This document shows positions 17,495 through 26,681 of a stretch of DNA of 64,000 nucleotides, piece by piece; the stretch's first letter is position 1, and every line of letters begins with the position of its first letter. Source of the DNA: Pseudomonas sp. Irchel s3h17 (GTDB lineage Bacteria; Pseudomonadota; Gammaproteobacteria; Pseudomonadales; Pseudomonadaceae); assembly GCF_900187505.1 (NCBI RefSeq), contig NZ_FYDL01000015.1, positions 62,001-126,000 of the forward strand. The letters are read 5' to 3'. The notes below the pieces were generated by a model that was given only the letters and a program-made list of their open reading frames with translations, made no database searches and was not told the DNA's origin. Both the position numbers and the translations under genes were made by a program.

Positions 17495-18241
17495 TCAGTT
17501 GTTCAGGAATTTACTGAGGAATTGCCGTGTGCGTTCTTCTTTGGGATTGGCAAACAGTGCTTTTGCTTCGCCCTGTTCGACGATCACACCCTTGTCGAAA
17601 AACACCACCCGGTTCGCCACATCGCGGGCAAAGCCCATCTCGTGGGTGACGATGACCATGGTGCGTTTTTCTTCCGCCAGGCCGCGAATGGTCGCCAGTA
17701 CTTCACCGACCAGTTCAGGGTCGAGGGCTGAAGTGGGCTCGTCGAAGAGAATCACTTCCGGCTCCATGGCCAGCGCCCGGGCAATGGCGACACGCTGCTG
17801 TTGCCCACCGGAGAGACGGCGCGGGTAGGCGTCTTCCTTTCCCGCCAGGCCCACCTTGGCCAGCAGCTTGCGGCCCAATGCCAGGGCTTGTTCCCTGGGG
17901 ACTTTCTTCACCACCAAAGGGCCTTCGGTGACGTTTTCCAGCGCGGTACGGTGAGGGAACAGGTTGAAGTTCTGAAACACGAAACCTACGTGCTGGCGCA
18001 ACTGCCGCACCAGGCCTAGCTGCTGGTTCAGTGGGCGGCTGCTATCGATTTCGATGTCGCCGACCTTGATCCGGCCGCTGGTGGGTTCTTCCAGGAAGTT
18101 AAGGCAACGCAGGAAGGTGGTCTTGCCCGACCCACTGGGGCCGATGATGGCGACCACCTCGCCTTCCTTGACCTCTAGATCGATGCCATTGAGCACCACT
18201 TGACCCTTGAACTGCTTTGTCAGTTTTTCCACGACAATCAT
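17495..18241 (-). CDS. tcyN: L-cystine ABC transporter ATP-binding protein TcyN
   Basis: 248 residues, typical of polar amino acid importers. Walker A GPSGSGKT (about 34-41), Q-loop VFQNFNLFPH, signature LSGGQQQRVAIARAL, Walker B VILFDEPTSALDP, H-loop IVTHEMGF. It powers uptake of cystine (and probably related sulfur amino acids) with TcyL and TcyJ. It is the last gene of a tcyJ-tcyL-tcyN operon, starting 4 bp before the tcyL stop-side boundary. Cystine specificity is inferred from D-cysteine desulfhydrase next door, the arrangement known in enterics. Confidence 0.85.
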   Translation of the reverse strand: MIVVEKLTKQFKGQVVLNGIDLEVKEGEVVAIIGPSGSGKTTFLRCLNFLEEPTSGRIKVGDIEIDSSRPLNQQLGLVRQLRQHVGFVFQNFNLFPHRTALENVTEGPLVVKKVPREQALALGRKLLAKVGLAGKEDAYPRRLSGGQQQRVAIARALAMEPEVILFDEPTSALDPELVGEVLATIRGLAEEKRTMVIVTHEMGFARDVANRVVFFDKGVIVEQGEAKALFANPKEERTRQFLSKFLNN

Positions 18242-18245
18242 TGGG

Positions 18246-18911
18246 TCAGGACTCCTGGTCGTGCCGATTGACCCGCTCTTCCAATTGGTTCTGCAGGTGC
18301 GACAGCACCGTGGCCAGAACCCAGTAGATCAGCGCGGCGGCAAGATACATGGTGAAAATTTCGAAGGTACGGGCGGTGATCAGTTGTGCCTGGCGGAACA
18401 GTTCCGGCACCTGAATCGTGGCGGCCAATGCCGTGTCCTTGACCAGCGAGATAAAGCTGTTGCCCAGTGGCGGCAGTGCCGTGCGCGCGGCCTGCGGCAG
18501 GATGGCCCGGCGCAGGGTTTGTGCACGGGTCATGCCGATGCTGGCAGCGGCTTCCCATTGGCCGCGCTCGATGGAGCTGATGGCGGCACGCAGGATTTCG
18601 CAAGCGTAGGCCGCCATGTTCAGCGAGAAGCCGATCAGGGCGGCGGGCAGTGGATCAAGTTCGATCCCCAATTGCGGCAAGCCGTAATAGATCACGAACA
18701 ACTGCACCAGCAACGGCGTGCCGCGAAAGAACGACACGTAGATGCGGGCGATCCAGCTCACCAGCTTGAAGCGTGACAGGCGCATCAGCGCCAGGCCAAA
18801 CCCCAGCAGCAGGCCGAAGAACATGCCGCCCAGGCTCAGGATGACGGTGTAGTACGCGCCCTTGAGCAGAAAGGGCGCGGAGTCCAGTGCGAGTTGGAAA
18901 CCTTCTTCCAT
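18246..18911 (-). CDS. tcyL: L-cystine ABC transporter permease TcyL
   Basis: 221 residues, His/Glu/Gln/Arg/opine permease family. Hydrophobic helices are at about 20-45, 57-80, 90-110 and 185-210, with the EAA-type loop EAAASIGMTRAQTLRRAILPQ. It forms the inner-membrane channel for the cystine importer. Its ATG overlaps the tcyJ stop by one base (TAATG), so expression is coupled. Confidence 0.85.
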   Translation of the reverse strand: MEEGFQLALDSAPFLLKGAYYTVILSLGGMFFGLLLGFGLALMRLSRFKLVSWIARIYVSFFRGTPLLVQLFVIYYGLPQLGIELDPLPAALIGFSLNMAAYACEILRAAISSIERGQWEAAASIGMTRAQTLRRAILPQAARTALPPLGNSFISLVKDTALAATIQVPELFRQAQLITARTFEIFTMYLAAALIYWVLATVLSHLQNQLEERVNRHDQES

Positions 18912-19705
18912 TATTGAGTGACGTCAGCGTTGAAGTATTTTTCCGAGATCTTTTTCAGCGTGCCGTCGGCGCGCAGTTTCTCGATGGCCTTGTTCACCGC
19001 CGCCAGCAGTTCAGGCTCGCCCTTGCGCAGGGCAATACCGGCTTCCTGACGGGAGAAGGGTTCGCCGGAAACCGCGGTGTCCTTGGCCTTGGCGGTCAGT
19101 TCCAGAGCGGCCAGGCGGTCCACCAGAATGGCGTCGATACGGCCTACACGCAGATCCTGATACTTGGTCGGATCATCGTCGTAGGTCTTGATGATGGCTT
19201 GTGGAACGTTGTCCTTGAGCCACTGCTCATAGTTGGTACCCAGGCCGACACCGACTTTCTTGCCCGCCAGATCGGCAGCGGTCTTGATGGTGCCTTCATT
19301 CTTTTTCAGGGTCAGGGCCTGGATTCCGGAGATGGTGTACGGCTCGGAGAAGTCATACTTCTTCTTGCGCTCTTCGGAAATGGTCACCTGGTTGATCACC
19401 GCGTCCAGGCGCTTGGACTCCAGCGCCGCGAGGATGCCGTCCCATTTGGTCGGTTGCAGCTTGACCTTGACCCCCAGCTCTTTGGCCAGGGCCTCGGAGA
19501 ATTCGACTTCGAAGCCGGCCAGCTTGCCGTCGGCGTCGACGAAGCTGAACGGTGGGTAAGTGCCTTCCAGGCCAACGTTGATTACGCCGGCCTCCTTGAT
19601 TTTTTGCAGCTGCTCACCGGCAACCGCTTGCCCCAGAAGTCCGGCACCCAGGACCAGGCCCAGCGAGCCCACCAGCAGATTTCGACGAAATGCGGAAAAA
19701 TTCAT
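18911..19705 (-). CDS. tcyJ: L-cystine-binding periplasmic protein TcyJ (FliY)
   Basis: 264 residues from ATG 19705 (AGGGG 8 bp upstream); a 46-residue longer frame has no ribosome binding site. N-terminal signal peptide ending GQAVAGEQ, then a family 3 solute-binding domain: GVINVGLEGTYPPFSFVDADG, GFEVEFSEALAKELGVKV, WDGILAALESKRLDAV. It delivers cystine to TcyL/TcyN in the periplasm. First gene of the operon. A REPIN at 19919-20049 separates it from dcyD, which reads in the same direction. Confidence 0.87.
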   Translation of the reverse strand: MNFSAFRRNLLVGSLGLVLGAGLLGQAVAGEQLQKIKEAGVINVGLEGTYPPFSFVDADGKLAGFEVEFSEALAKELGVKVKLQPTKWDGILAALESKRLDAVINQVTISEERKKKYDFSEPYTISGIQALTLKKNEGTIKTAADLAGKKVGVGLGTNYEQWLKDNVPQAIIKTYDDDPTKYQDLRVGRIDAILVDRLAALELTAKAKDTAVSGEPFSRQEAGIALRKGEPELLAAVNKAIEKLRADGTLKKISEKYFNADVTQ

Positions 19706-19918
19706 GACAAGCCCCTGTGTTTTCTTATGAAGACGTTGTTTTAGGAAGCAGGCAAAACCGGGAATGGAACGACTGCAACATCCTGCCTTAAAGCAGCGTA
19801 TGCGTCTCGCGGCAATTGCGCCTGCGGCGGGACTATATGACACGGCTTTTAGATTGGAAAATAATATAAGTTAACCTTGTTATTCGTTATTGGAATATAA
19901 AGTCTGAGTACAAATTCT

Positions 19919-20049
19919 GTGGCGAGGGAGCTTGCTCCCGCTCGGTTGCGTAGCAAGCGCAAATCCATATAACGCGGTGTATCTGCAAGAGCCGGGTCGC
20001 GGGTTTTGGGGACGCTTCGCATCCCAGCGGGAGCAAGCTCCCTCGCCAC
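19919..20049. repeat. REPIN: two inverted REP units
   Basis: Left unit GTGGCGAGGGAGCTTGCTCC from 19919 and its inverse ending GAGCTCCCTCGCCAC-like at 20049, separated by about 90 bp. It lies between dcyD and tcyJ. No RAYT transposase is in the window. Confidence 0.85.
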
Positions 20050-20057
20050 CGGGTTTC

Positions 20058-21050
20058 TCAAAACGCGGTGGCATAGGCAAACAACGCCGGCGCGCCACCG
20101 GTGTGCAAAAAGATGATCGGCCCGTCATTGAAGCGTTGACGACCAATGCCATCGAGCAGGCCGGCCATGGCCTTGCCGGTGTAGACCGGGTCCAGCAACA
20201 GCGCTTCCTGGCTCGCCAGCAACTTCACGGCGGCCAGGGTGCCGGCGTTCGGCTCACCGTAACGCGGGGCGAAATACTCGTCCCACAGCTCAACCTTGAA
20301 ACTCGCCGGCACGCTCACGCCCAGCAGTTCGGCAGTGCGTTCGGCCAGGCCTTGAACCTTGGGCCGCTGGTCCTCGTCGCTGCGCGATACGGTGACGCCG
20401 ATGACCGGCAGGCCTGGCAGCACTTCGCTCAGCGCCAGTGCCAGCCCGCTATGGGTGCCAGCACTGCCCGAAGCCAGGACCACGGCGGCGAATTCCAGGC
20501 CGGTATCCTTGATCTGTTCCGCCAGTTCCAGCCCCGCCCGCACATAACCCAGTGCGCCCAGGGCATTGGAACCGCCAATCGGCACCTGATAGGGTTTCTT
20601 GCCATTGCTGCGCAGCCGCTCGGCCAAGGCCAGTAACTGCTGGTCGGCGTTGTCGAGGTTGTCCACCAACTCGACCTTGGCATCGAACAGGTCCAGCAAC
20701 AGGCGATTGCCGTTGCCCAGGTAATTGCTGTCATCCGTACCGATCGGATTTTCCAGCAGGGCGACGCACCCCAGGCCCAGCTTAGCGGCCAGGGCGGCGG
20801 TCTGGCGTACATGGTTGGACTGGATGGCCCCGGCGGTGATCAGCGTGTCGGCACCTTGCGCGAGTGCGTCGGCGGCCAGGTACTCAAGTTTGCGCAGCTT
20901 GTTGCCGCCCATGGCCAGCGGCGTCAAATCGTCGCGTTTGACATAGACATCACGCCCCAGCCAGCTCGACAAGCGATCGAGTTTTTCCAGGGGGGTGGCG
21001 TGGGTGAGGAGGTCCAGGCGATTAAAACGAGCCAGCTGTTGTTTGATCAT
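20058..21050 (-). CDS. dcyD: D-cysteine desulfhydrase (ACC deaminase family)
   Basis: 330 residues from ATG 21050. PLP fold type II, with the family motif KRDDLTPLAMGGNKLRK; K51 is the expected Schiff-base lysine. SNHVRQTAA is the phosphate/substrate loop and ASGSAGTHSGLAL a glycine-rich PLP loop. The enzyme converts D-cysteine to pyruvate, H2S and ammonia. The neighbourhood with cystine uptake genes is the same association as enteric fliY-dcyD-tcyLN and supports the D-cysteine name over ACC deaminase. It diverges from epsC across a 191-bp promoter region that contains a 6-bp hairpin GTGCTG-AGAA-CAGCAC (21133-21148). Confidence 0.88.
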   Translation of the reverse strand: MIKQQLARFNRLDLLTHATPLEKLDRLSSWLGRDVYVKRDDLTPLAMGGNKLRKLEYLAADALAQGADTLITAGAIQSNHVRQTAALAAKLGLGCVALLENPIGTDDSNYLGNGNRLLLDLFDAKVELVDNLDNADQQLLALAERLRSNGKKPYQVPIGGSNALGALGYVRAGLELAEQIKDTGLEFAAVVLASGSAGTHSGLALALSEVLPGLPVIGVTVSRSDEDQRPKVQGLAERTAELLGVSVPASFKVELWDEYFAPRYGEPNAGTLAAVKLLASQEALLLDPVYTGKAMAGLLDGIGRQRFNDGPIIFLHTGGAPALFAYATAF

Positions 21051-21241
21051 GGGTCCGTACAGGTTGTAGGAGATGTCTGGACTATAGGCAGGCTGATTTG
21101 CTCGGGCAACCGCGAAACGCTTATGCAAAAAAGTGCTGAGAACAGCACAATTAGTTCTTAATTCCGTTTTGGACCCATATCGTAAAGTGAATGCCGTTTA
21201 GGCGGCCGACTGTACGGCCGCAGCCTGTGAGGAGTTTTACC

Positions 21242-22168
21242 GTGAGCGAGCGTTCCAGCCATTGGCAATTACAGACCATCGTCAGCGAACTGCGCGCGGC
21301 CCGCGACCAGTGGCGCACACAGAATGGTCGCAGCAGCGGCGAGCAGGGGGGGCGTGAGCTGCCGTCGCGTGCGGCGATGGCGGAGATTCTCGAGGCGTTG
21401 TGTGGCGCGTTGTTCCCGATGCGCCTGGGGCCGGTGGACTTGCGTGAGGAGAGCGAGGACTTTTACGTCGGGCATACGCTGGATGTGGCGCTGAACGCTT
21501 TGCTTGGCCAGGCTCGCCTGGAGCTGCGCTATGTCGCGCGGCAAAGCGCGCAGGTCGACACCGACGTCGAGGCACGGGCGATCGGCCTGATCCAGGGTTT
21601 CGCCCTGGCCCTGCCGCAGCTGCGCAGCCTGCTCGACTCCGATGTGCTGGCCGCTTATCACGGTGACCCGGCGGCCCGCAGCGTCGATGAAGTGCTGCTG
21701 TGCTATCCGGGGATTCTGGCGGTGATTCACCATCGCCTGGCGCACCATCTGTACCGCGCCGGTTTGCCATTGCTGGCCCGCATCAGCTCGGAAATCGCCC
21801 ACTCGGCTACCGGCATCGACATTCACCCGGGCGCGCAGATCGGTCGCAGCTTCTTTATCGACCACGGGACCGGCGTGGTCATCGGCGAGACGGCGATCAT
21901 CGGCGAGCGCGTGCGTATCTACCAGGCCGTGACCCTCGGTGCCAAACGCTTTCCGGCGGACGAAGACGGTCAATTGCAGAAGGGCCACCCGCGCCATCCG
22001 ATTGTCGAGGACGATGTGGTGATCTATGCCGGTGCAACCATTCTGGGGCGGATCACCATCGGCAAGGGCTCGAGCATCGGCGGTAACGTCTGGCTGACCC
22101 GCAGCGTGCCGGCCGGGAGCAACCTGACCCAGGCCAATCTGCAACATGATGACGGGACGCAGAAGTAG
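21242..22168 (+). CDS. epsC: Serine O-acetyltransferase EpsC
   Basis: 308 residues from GTG 21242, with AGGAG 7 bp upstream and in frame; the upstream ATG at 21191 lacks a site. N-terminal helical SAT domain, then a left-handed beta-helix of hexapeptide repeats (about 205-290: GVDIHPGAQIGRSFFIDHGT, GVVIGETAIIGERVRIY, GATILGRITIGKGSSIGGN). It makes O-acetylserine from serine and acetyl-CoA, the carbon acceptor for sulfide in cysteine synthesis. Divergent from dcyD, which releases sulfide, so the two could act in sequence. Confidence 0.9.
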   Translation: MSERSSHWQLQTIVSELRAARDQWRTQNGRSSGEQGGRELPSRAAMAEILEALCGALFPMRLGPVDLREESEDFYVGHTLDVALNALLGQARLELRYVARQSAQVDTDVEARAIGLIQGFALALPQLRSLLDSDVLAAYHGDPAARSVDEVLLCYPGILAVIHHRLAHHLYRAGLPLLARISSEIAHSATGIDIHPGAQIGRSFFIDHGTGVVIGETAIIGERVRIYQAVTLGAKRFPADEDGQLQKGHPRHPIVEDDVVIYAGATILGRITIGKGSSIGGNVWLTRSVPAGSNLTQANLQHDDGTQK

Positions 22169-22188
22169 GGCGATGTTGGGTACGCTTT

Positions 22189-22231
22189 GTGGCGAGGGAG
22201 CTTGCTCCCGCTGGGTCGCGAAGCGGCCCAA
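22189..22231. repeat. Single REP unit
   Basis: GTGGCGAGGGAGCTTGCTCC followed by CGCTGGGTCGCGAAGCGGCCC. There is no inverse partner within 150 bp, so it is an unpaired copy of the REPIN core just after epsC. Confidence 0.8.
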
Positions 22232-22414
22232 AACCTGTGACCCGAGTCTTGCGCGATGCATGGCAGTTGCTGCGCCAAGCTTCCTCTCCACGGTAGTGGC
22301 ATTCTGCTGATTTTTCATTGAACAAATCCTTCAAACCCCACCTCATAGTCTTCCTTGAGCTAGCGTACGACAGTGCCGCCGGGCCTTGGGATTAGTCCTT
22401 AGCCCCCTATCCAT

Positions 22415-22444
22415 GTTTAACTTGAACGTTCATTCAAGTTAAAC
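22415..22444. promoter_or_regulatory. 30-bp palindrome upstream of betT (probable BetI-type operator)
   Basis: Perfect 12-bp arms GTTTAACTTGAA and TTCAAGTTAAAC separated by 6 bp. The core also contains the smaller palindrome TGAACGTTCA (22423-22432). It lies 92 bp before the BetT start. Choline transporter genes are commonly controlled by the TetR-family repressor BetI through such sites. The BetI assignment is inference, since no betI is in the window. Confidence 0.65.
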
Positions 22445-22535
22445 CGGCGGTTCGCTGCCCGCTCACAACAGGAGGCTTGCCTTTGCTGAGTCCGTTTTTG
22501 ACAGCCACGTTTTACCCCCTCGAGGTGCATCCCGC

Positions 22536-24536
22536 ATGAGTGCATCAACTACCCCTCCTAGCGGTCAGATGCGCATGAACCCGCCGGTGTTTTACTTCGC
22601 GGCGACCTTCATTTTGCTGTTCGGCCTGGTGGTCATCGCCTTCCCGCAACAGTCCGGTGCCTGGCTGCTGGCCGCGCAAGACTGGGCGGCCAACACGGTC
22701 GGCTGGTACTACATGCTGGCAATGACCCTGTATCTGGTCTTCGTGGTGGTCACCGCCTTGTCTGGCTACGGCAAGATCAAGCTCGGTGCCGACCACGACG
22801 AGCCCGAATTCAGTTACCTGTCCTGGGCCGGCATGCTGTTCGCGGCCGGGATCAGCATCACGCTGTTTTTCTTCTGCGTCTCCGAACCCCTGACGCACAT
22901 GCTGCAACCACCCCAGGGCGAAGCCGGCACGGCTGACGCGGCGCGCCAGGCGATGCAGATTCTGTTTCTGCATTGGGGCCTGCATGGTTGGGGCGTATTC
23001 GCCTTTGTCGGCATGGCGCTGGCGTACTTTGCCTACCGGCATAACCTGCCGCTGGCCCTGCGTTCGGCGCTGTACCCGCTGATTGGTAAGCGCATCAACG
23101 GCCCCATCGGTTACGCGGTGGACGGTTTTGGCATCATCGCCACGGTGTTCGGCCTGGGCGCGGACATGGGCTTTGGGGTGTTGCACCTCAATTCCGGCCT
23201 GGACTACCTGTTCGGCATTGCCCACACACAGTGGGTTCAGGTCGGCCTGATCACCTTGATGATGGGCGCGGCGATTATCGTGGCGGTCGCGGGCGTCGAT
23301 AAGGGCGTGCGGGTGATGTCCGATATCAACATGCTGCTGGCCTGCGCGCTGTTGCTGTTCGTCTTGTTCGCAGGTCCTACCCAGCACTTGCTCAACACCC
23401 TGATCCAGAACCTCGGCGATTATCTCGGCGCCTTGCCGATGAAGAGTTTCGACCTGTACGCCTACGACAAACCCAGCGACTGGCTGGGTGGCTGGACCGT
23501 GTTCTATTGGGCCTGGTGGATTGCATGGTCGCCGTTCGTGGGCCTGTTTATTGCCCGGATTTCCCGTGGCCGGACCATCCGTGAGTTCGTCTTCGGCGTG
23601 TTGCTGATTCCCCTTGGTTTTACCCTGGCGTGGATGTCGATCTTCGGCAACAGCGCCATCGACCAGGTGCTCAATCACGGCATGAGTGCCCTGGGCCTGT
23701 CGGCCATCGACAATCCGTCGATGACCCTTTACCTGTTGCTGGAGACCTACCCCTGGAGCAAAACGGTGATCGCCGTGACGGTGTTCATCAGCTTCGTGTT
23801 CTTCGTCACCTCGGCCGACTCCGGCACCGTGGTGCTCTCGACGTTGTCGGCCCGTGGTGGCAGCGCCGACGAAGACGGCCCGAAATGGTTGCGGGTGTTC
23901 TGGGGGGCGATGACGGCACTGGTCACCAGCGCCCTGTTGTTCGCGGGCAGCATCGATTCGTTGAAGTCAGCGGTGGTGCTGACTTCGTTGCCGTTCTCGC
24001 TGATCTTGCTGCTGATGATGTGGGGGCTGCATAAGGCGTTCTACCTCGAATCGCAGAGGAAGATCGCCCAGATGCACTCGTTGGCACCGGTCTCGGCCTC
24101 CCGGCGCGGCAAGGGTGGTTGGCGCCAGCGCTTGACCCAGGCGGTGCACTTCCCGTCTCGCGATGAGGTGTATCGCTTCCTCGACACCACGGTGCGTCCG
24201 GCCATCGAAGAGGTGACCGCGGTGTTCGTCGAGAAGGGCCTGAACGTGATCACTCAACCGGACCCGGCCAATGACAGTGTCAGCCTGGAAATCGTCCACG
24301 GCGACCAGCACCCGTTCATTTACCAGGTGCAGATGCGCGGCTACTTCACGCCGTCATTCGCCCGTGGCGGGATGGGGCCCAAGGAGTTGCGCAACCGCCG
24401 TTACTACCGCGCCGAAGTGCACTTGAGCGAGGGCAGTCAGGATTACGATCTGATGGGCTACACCAAGGAGCAAATCATCAACGACATCCTCGACCAGTAC
24501 GAGCGGCACATGCAGTTCCTCCACCTGGTGCGCTGA
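22536..24536 (+). CDS. betT: BCCT-family choline transporter BetT
   Basis: 666 residues: twelve TM helices to about residue 505, then a long cytoplasmic C-terminal domain of about 150 residues, as in osmoregulated BetT proteins. The BCCT signature region is WTVFYWAWWIAWSPFVGLFI (about 320-340), and FFVTSADSGT is a second family landmark. It takes up choline, which is oxidised to the osmoprotectant glycine betaine. GAGGTG lies 8 bp upstream of ATG 22536. The long palindrome at 22415-22444 probably controls it. Confidence 0.9.
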   Translation: MSASTTPPSGQMRMNPPVFYFAATFILLFGLVVIAFPQQSGAWLLAAQDWAANTVGWYYMLAMTLYLVFVVVTALSGYGKIKLGADHDEPEFSYLSWAGMLFAAGISITLFFFCVSEPLTHMLQPPQGEAGTADAARQAMQILFLHWGLHGWGVFAFVGMALAYFAYRHNLPLALRSALYPLIGKRINGPIGYAVDGFGIIATVFGLGADMGFGVLHLNSGLDYLFGIAHTQWVQVGLITLMMGAAIIVAVAGVDKGVRVMSDINMLLACALLLFVLFAGPTQHLLNTLIQNLGDYLGALPMKSFDLYAYDKPSDWLGGWTVFYWAWWIAWSPFVGLFIARISRGRTIREFVFGVLLIPLGFTLAWMSIFGNSAIDQVLNHGMSALGLSAIDNPSMTLYLLLETYPWSKTVIAVTVFISFVFFVTSADSGTVVLSTLSARGGSADEDGPKWLRVFWGAMTALVTSALLFAGSIDSLKSAVVLTSLPFSLILLLMMWGLHKAFYLESQRKIAQMHSLAPVSASRRGKGGWRQRLTQAVHFPSRDEVYRFLDTTVRPAIEEVTAVFVEKGLNVITQPDPANDSVSLEIVHGDQHPFIYQVQMRGYFTPSFARGGMGPKELRNRRYYRAEVHLSEGSQDYDLMGYTKEQIINDILDQYERHMQFLHLVR

Positions 24537-24549
24537 CGGGGTCGGTGGC

Positions 24550-24807
24550 TCAGGTGTTGCTCAAGGACATGAACAACACCAGGGCCGCCACGGGTACCGC
24601 AAACACCATGAACCCCACCATCAACTCGTTTGTCAGCGATTGCCCTGTGCTGATCATGCCGATGGCGCCGTTGATGACCGTCAGCGCCAGCCACAGGGCA
24701 ACGAAGCTGTAGGTCAGGGTGTCACGGCTGAAGCCCAGTTTCTGGCCGATGAACAGCATCAACGCCAACAGGACCAGGCCGAAGGTGATGATGATCGTGG
24801 TGTGCAT
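24550..24807 (-). CDS. Small three-helix membrane protein, function unknown
   Basis: 85 residues from ATG 24807 (GGAG about 10 bp upstream). Hydrophobic stretches at about 4-22, 30-48 and 58-80 predict three TM helices; LFIGQKLGFSRDTLTYSFVALWLALTVINGAIGM is the central part described by its helix pattern. It is convergent with betT, 13 bp from its stop. A 22-residue N-terminal extension in the same frame is rejected for lack of a start site. Confidence 0.6.
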   Translation of the reverse strand: MHTTIIITFGLVLLALMLFIGQKLGFSRDTLTYSFVALWLALTVINGAIGMISTGQSLTNELMVGFMVFAVPVAALVLFMSLSNT

Positions 24808-24830
24808 GGTCGCGCACTCCCGGGCTGATG

Positions 24831-24862
24831 GATCGTTCCTGAGCGCGAGCGTGGGAGCGATC
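24831..24862. repeat. Fold-back element (GATCGTTCC type)
   Basis: GATCG and CGATC ends enclose imperfect arms, related to the elements at 8649, 37828 and 41776. Confidence 0.45.
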
Positions 24863-25060
24863 AGGGTATGCATCGAGCATAGGTGGCGTTCAGCAAGTCA
24901 GCGCTAGAACCAGGCCACCATTGGGGGCCGGGTGTGGGTGGACAAGGCGGTCGAAGTGTTTGTGCGGGTGCGTGAATGTTGAGCGTTCCCGCGTTCGACC
25001 AGCCGTCGGGTTACCTGAAAAATGGCACATCCCCCAAGATGGTTGCGCGGTGCATCGCCC

Positions 25061-25086
25061 GGCGAGGGAGCAAGCTCCCTCGCCAC
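25061..25086. repeat. REP half-element, perfect hairpin
   Basis: GGCGAGGGAGC-AA-GCTCCCTCGCC: 11-bp perfect arms around 2 bp. It is the outer tips of a REPIN fused with the centre missing. It ends 11 bp before the gshA stop and could stabilise the 3' end of that mRNA. Confidence 0.75.
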
Positions 25087-25097
25087 AGGGACAGCGG

Positions 25098-26681
25098 TTA
25101 GTTACTGATCGCCAGAATGCTCGCCTGATACGCGCCGACAAACACGTCGAAATCACCGACTTCGTTCTGTTCAAGCTCGGTTTGCTGGGCCAGGGACGCA
25201 CGGGCCAACTCTTCAAACTTCGCTTGTTCGTCAGCGGCCAGCGGTTCGCGGCGGAAGAACTCGGCGTGAGCCTGGCTCTGGCGCAAGGAGAATTGGGCGA
25301 AGCTCTCCTTGTGTTCGCTCATCGTTGCCAGCACCTGGGCGGAGGGTGTCAGGGACGAATCCTGGACCTTCGCCAGTTGCACGTCGAGGGCTTTGCTGTG
25401 GGCGTCGCCACCGTGGCTCTGGTCCAGCAATACGGCCAGCGGGGCGATGCTTTCCAGCAGTTCACAAGCCCACTCTTTCATGTCCACCGACTGACCGTCG
25501 CGTTGCAGTTGCAGGCCCGGACGGCGCCCTTCCTTGACCACACTGAGGAAGTTCGAGGTGGCGTTGCCGCAGGTAGTGCTGGTCAGCAGCGGACTTTCGT
25601 TCAGCGCGCAGTACAGCAGGAAAGCGTCGAGGAAGCGTGCTTGCGGCAGTTCGATGCCGGTGGGCAGGAACGGGTTGATGTCCAGCAGGCGCACTTCGAC
25701 GTACTGGATGCCACGGGCCACCAGCGCCTGGATCGGCCGCTCACCGGTGTAGGTCACGCGTTTAGGGCGGATGTTGGAGTAGTACTCGTTTTCAATCTGC
25801 AGGATGTTGGTGTTGAGCTGGACCCACTCACCGTCCTTGTGCGTGCCGACTTCGACATACGGAGCGTAAGGTGTGGCCACCGCCCTGCGCAGGCTGTCGG
25901 TGTAGCTGTTCAAGTCGTTGTAGCACGGCGTCAACCCGGCTTGCGCGCTGCTCTGGTAACCCAGGTCGCTCATGCGCAGGCTGGTGGCGTACGGCAGGTA
26001 CAGGGTGTCGGCATCCAGCTGTTCCAGCTGATGCGAACGACCGCGCAGGAAGCCGGCATCCAGGGCTGGCGAGGAACCGAACAGGTACATCAACAACCAG
26101 CTGTAACGACGGAAGTTGCGAATCAGCGCGATATAGGCCGCCGATTGATAGTCACGGTCGGTGCCAACAAAGCCATCGTCGGCCTTGAGCAGCGGCCAGA
26201 GCTTTTCCGGTAGGGAAAAGTTGTAGTGGATCCCGGCAATGCACTGCATGGTCTTGCCGTAGCGCAGGGCCAGGCCCTTGCGATACACGTACTTGAGCTG
26301 ACCGATGTTGGAGGTGCCGTAGTAGGCGATCGGAATGTCTTCCTCGGCCGGCAACGGGCACGGCATCGATGGACTCCACAGGTACTCGTTGCCGAGCTTG
26401 CTGTAGGCAAAGCGGTGAATACTGTCCAGGCTCGCCAGGGTGTCGGCGGGATCTGGCAATGCCGGGGTGATGAACTCCAGCAACGACTCGGAATAGTCGG
26501 TGGTGATTTGTGCGTTGGTCAGCGCGGAACCCAATTCATCCGGGTGCGGCGTTTGCGCCAGGCGACCGTCGCCCGTCACGCGCAGGCATTCACGTTCGAT
26601 GCCGTGAAGACACTGTTCGAGCAGAGAGAGGTTGGCGCGCTCACCGAGCAGAGCCAGGCGGCGGTTGAGAAGTTCGCTCAA
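25098..26681 (-). CDS. gshA: Glutamate-cysteine ligase
   Basis: Proteobacterial type 1 GshA: HGIERECLRV near the N-terminus (glutamate/Mg site), TTDYSESLLEFITP, MQCIAGIHYNFSLP, YVEVRLLDINPF. It joins glutamate and cysteine in the first step of glutathione synthesis, drawing on the cysteine made by the sulfur genes upstream. Start: a GTG at 26696 has no ribosome binding site, while the TTG at 26681 has AAGGAA 6 bp upstream and gives 527 residues beginning (M)SELLNRRLALLG, which matches my recollection of the P. aeruginosa protein's length. I therefore use 26681. Confidence 0.92.
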   Translation of the reverse strand: MSELLNRRLALLGERANLSLLEQCLHGIERECLRVTGDGRLAQTPHPDELGSALTNAQITTDYSESLLEFITPALPDPADTLASLDSIHRFAYSKLGNEYLWSPSMPCPLPAEEDIPIAYYGTSNIGQLKYVYRKGLALRYGKTMQCIAGIHYNFSLPEKLWPLLKADDGFVGTDRDYQSAAYIALIRNFRRYSWLLMYLFGSSPALDAGFLRGRSHQLEQLDADTLYLPYATSLRMSDLGYQSSAQAGLTPCYNDLNSYTDSLRRAVATPYAPYVEVGTHKDGEWVQLNTNILQIENEYYSNIRPKRVTYTGERPIQALVARGIQYVEVRLLDINPFLPTGIELPQARFLDAFLLYCALNESPLLTSTTCGNATSNFLSVVKEGRRPGLQLQRDGQSVDMKEWACELLESIAPLAVLLDQSHGGDAHSKALDVQLAKVQDSSLTPSAQVLATMSEHKESFAQFSLRQSQAHAEFFRREPLAADEQAKFEELARASLAQQTELEQNEVGDFDVFVGAYQASILAISN

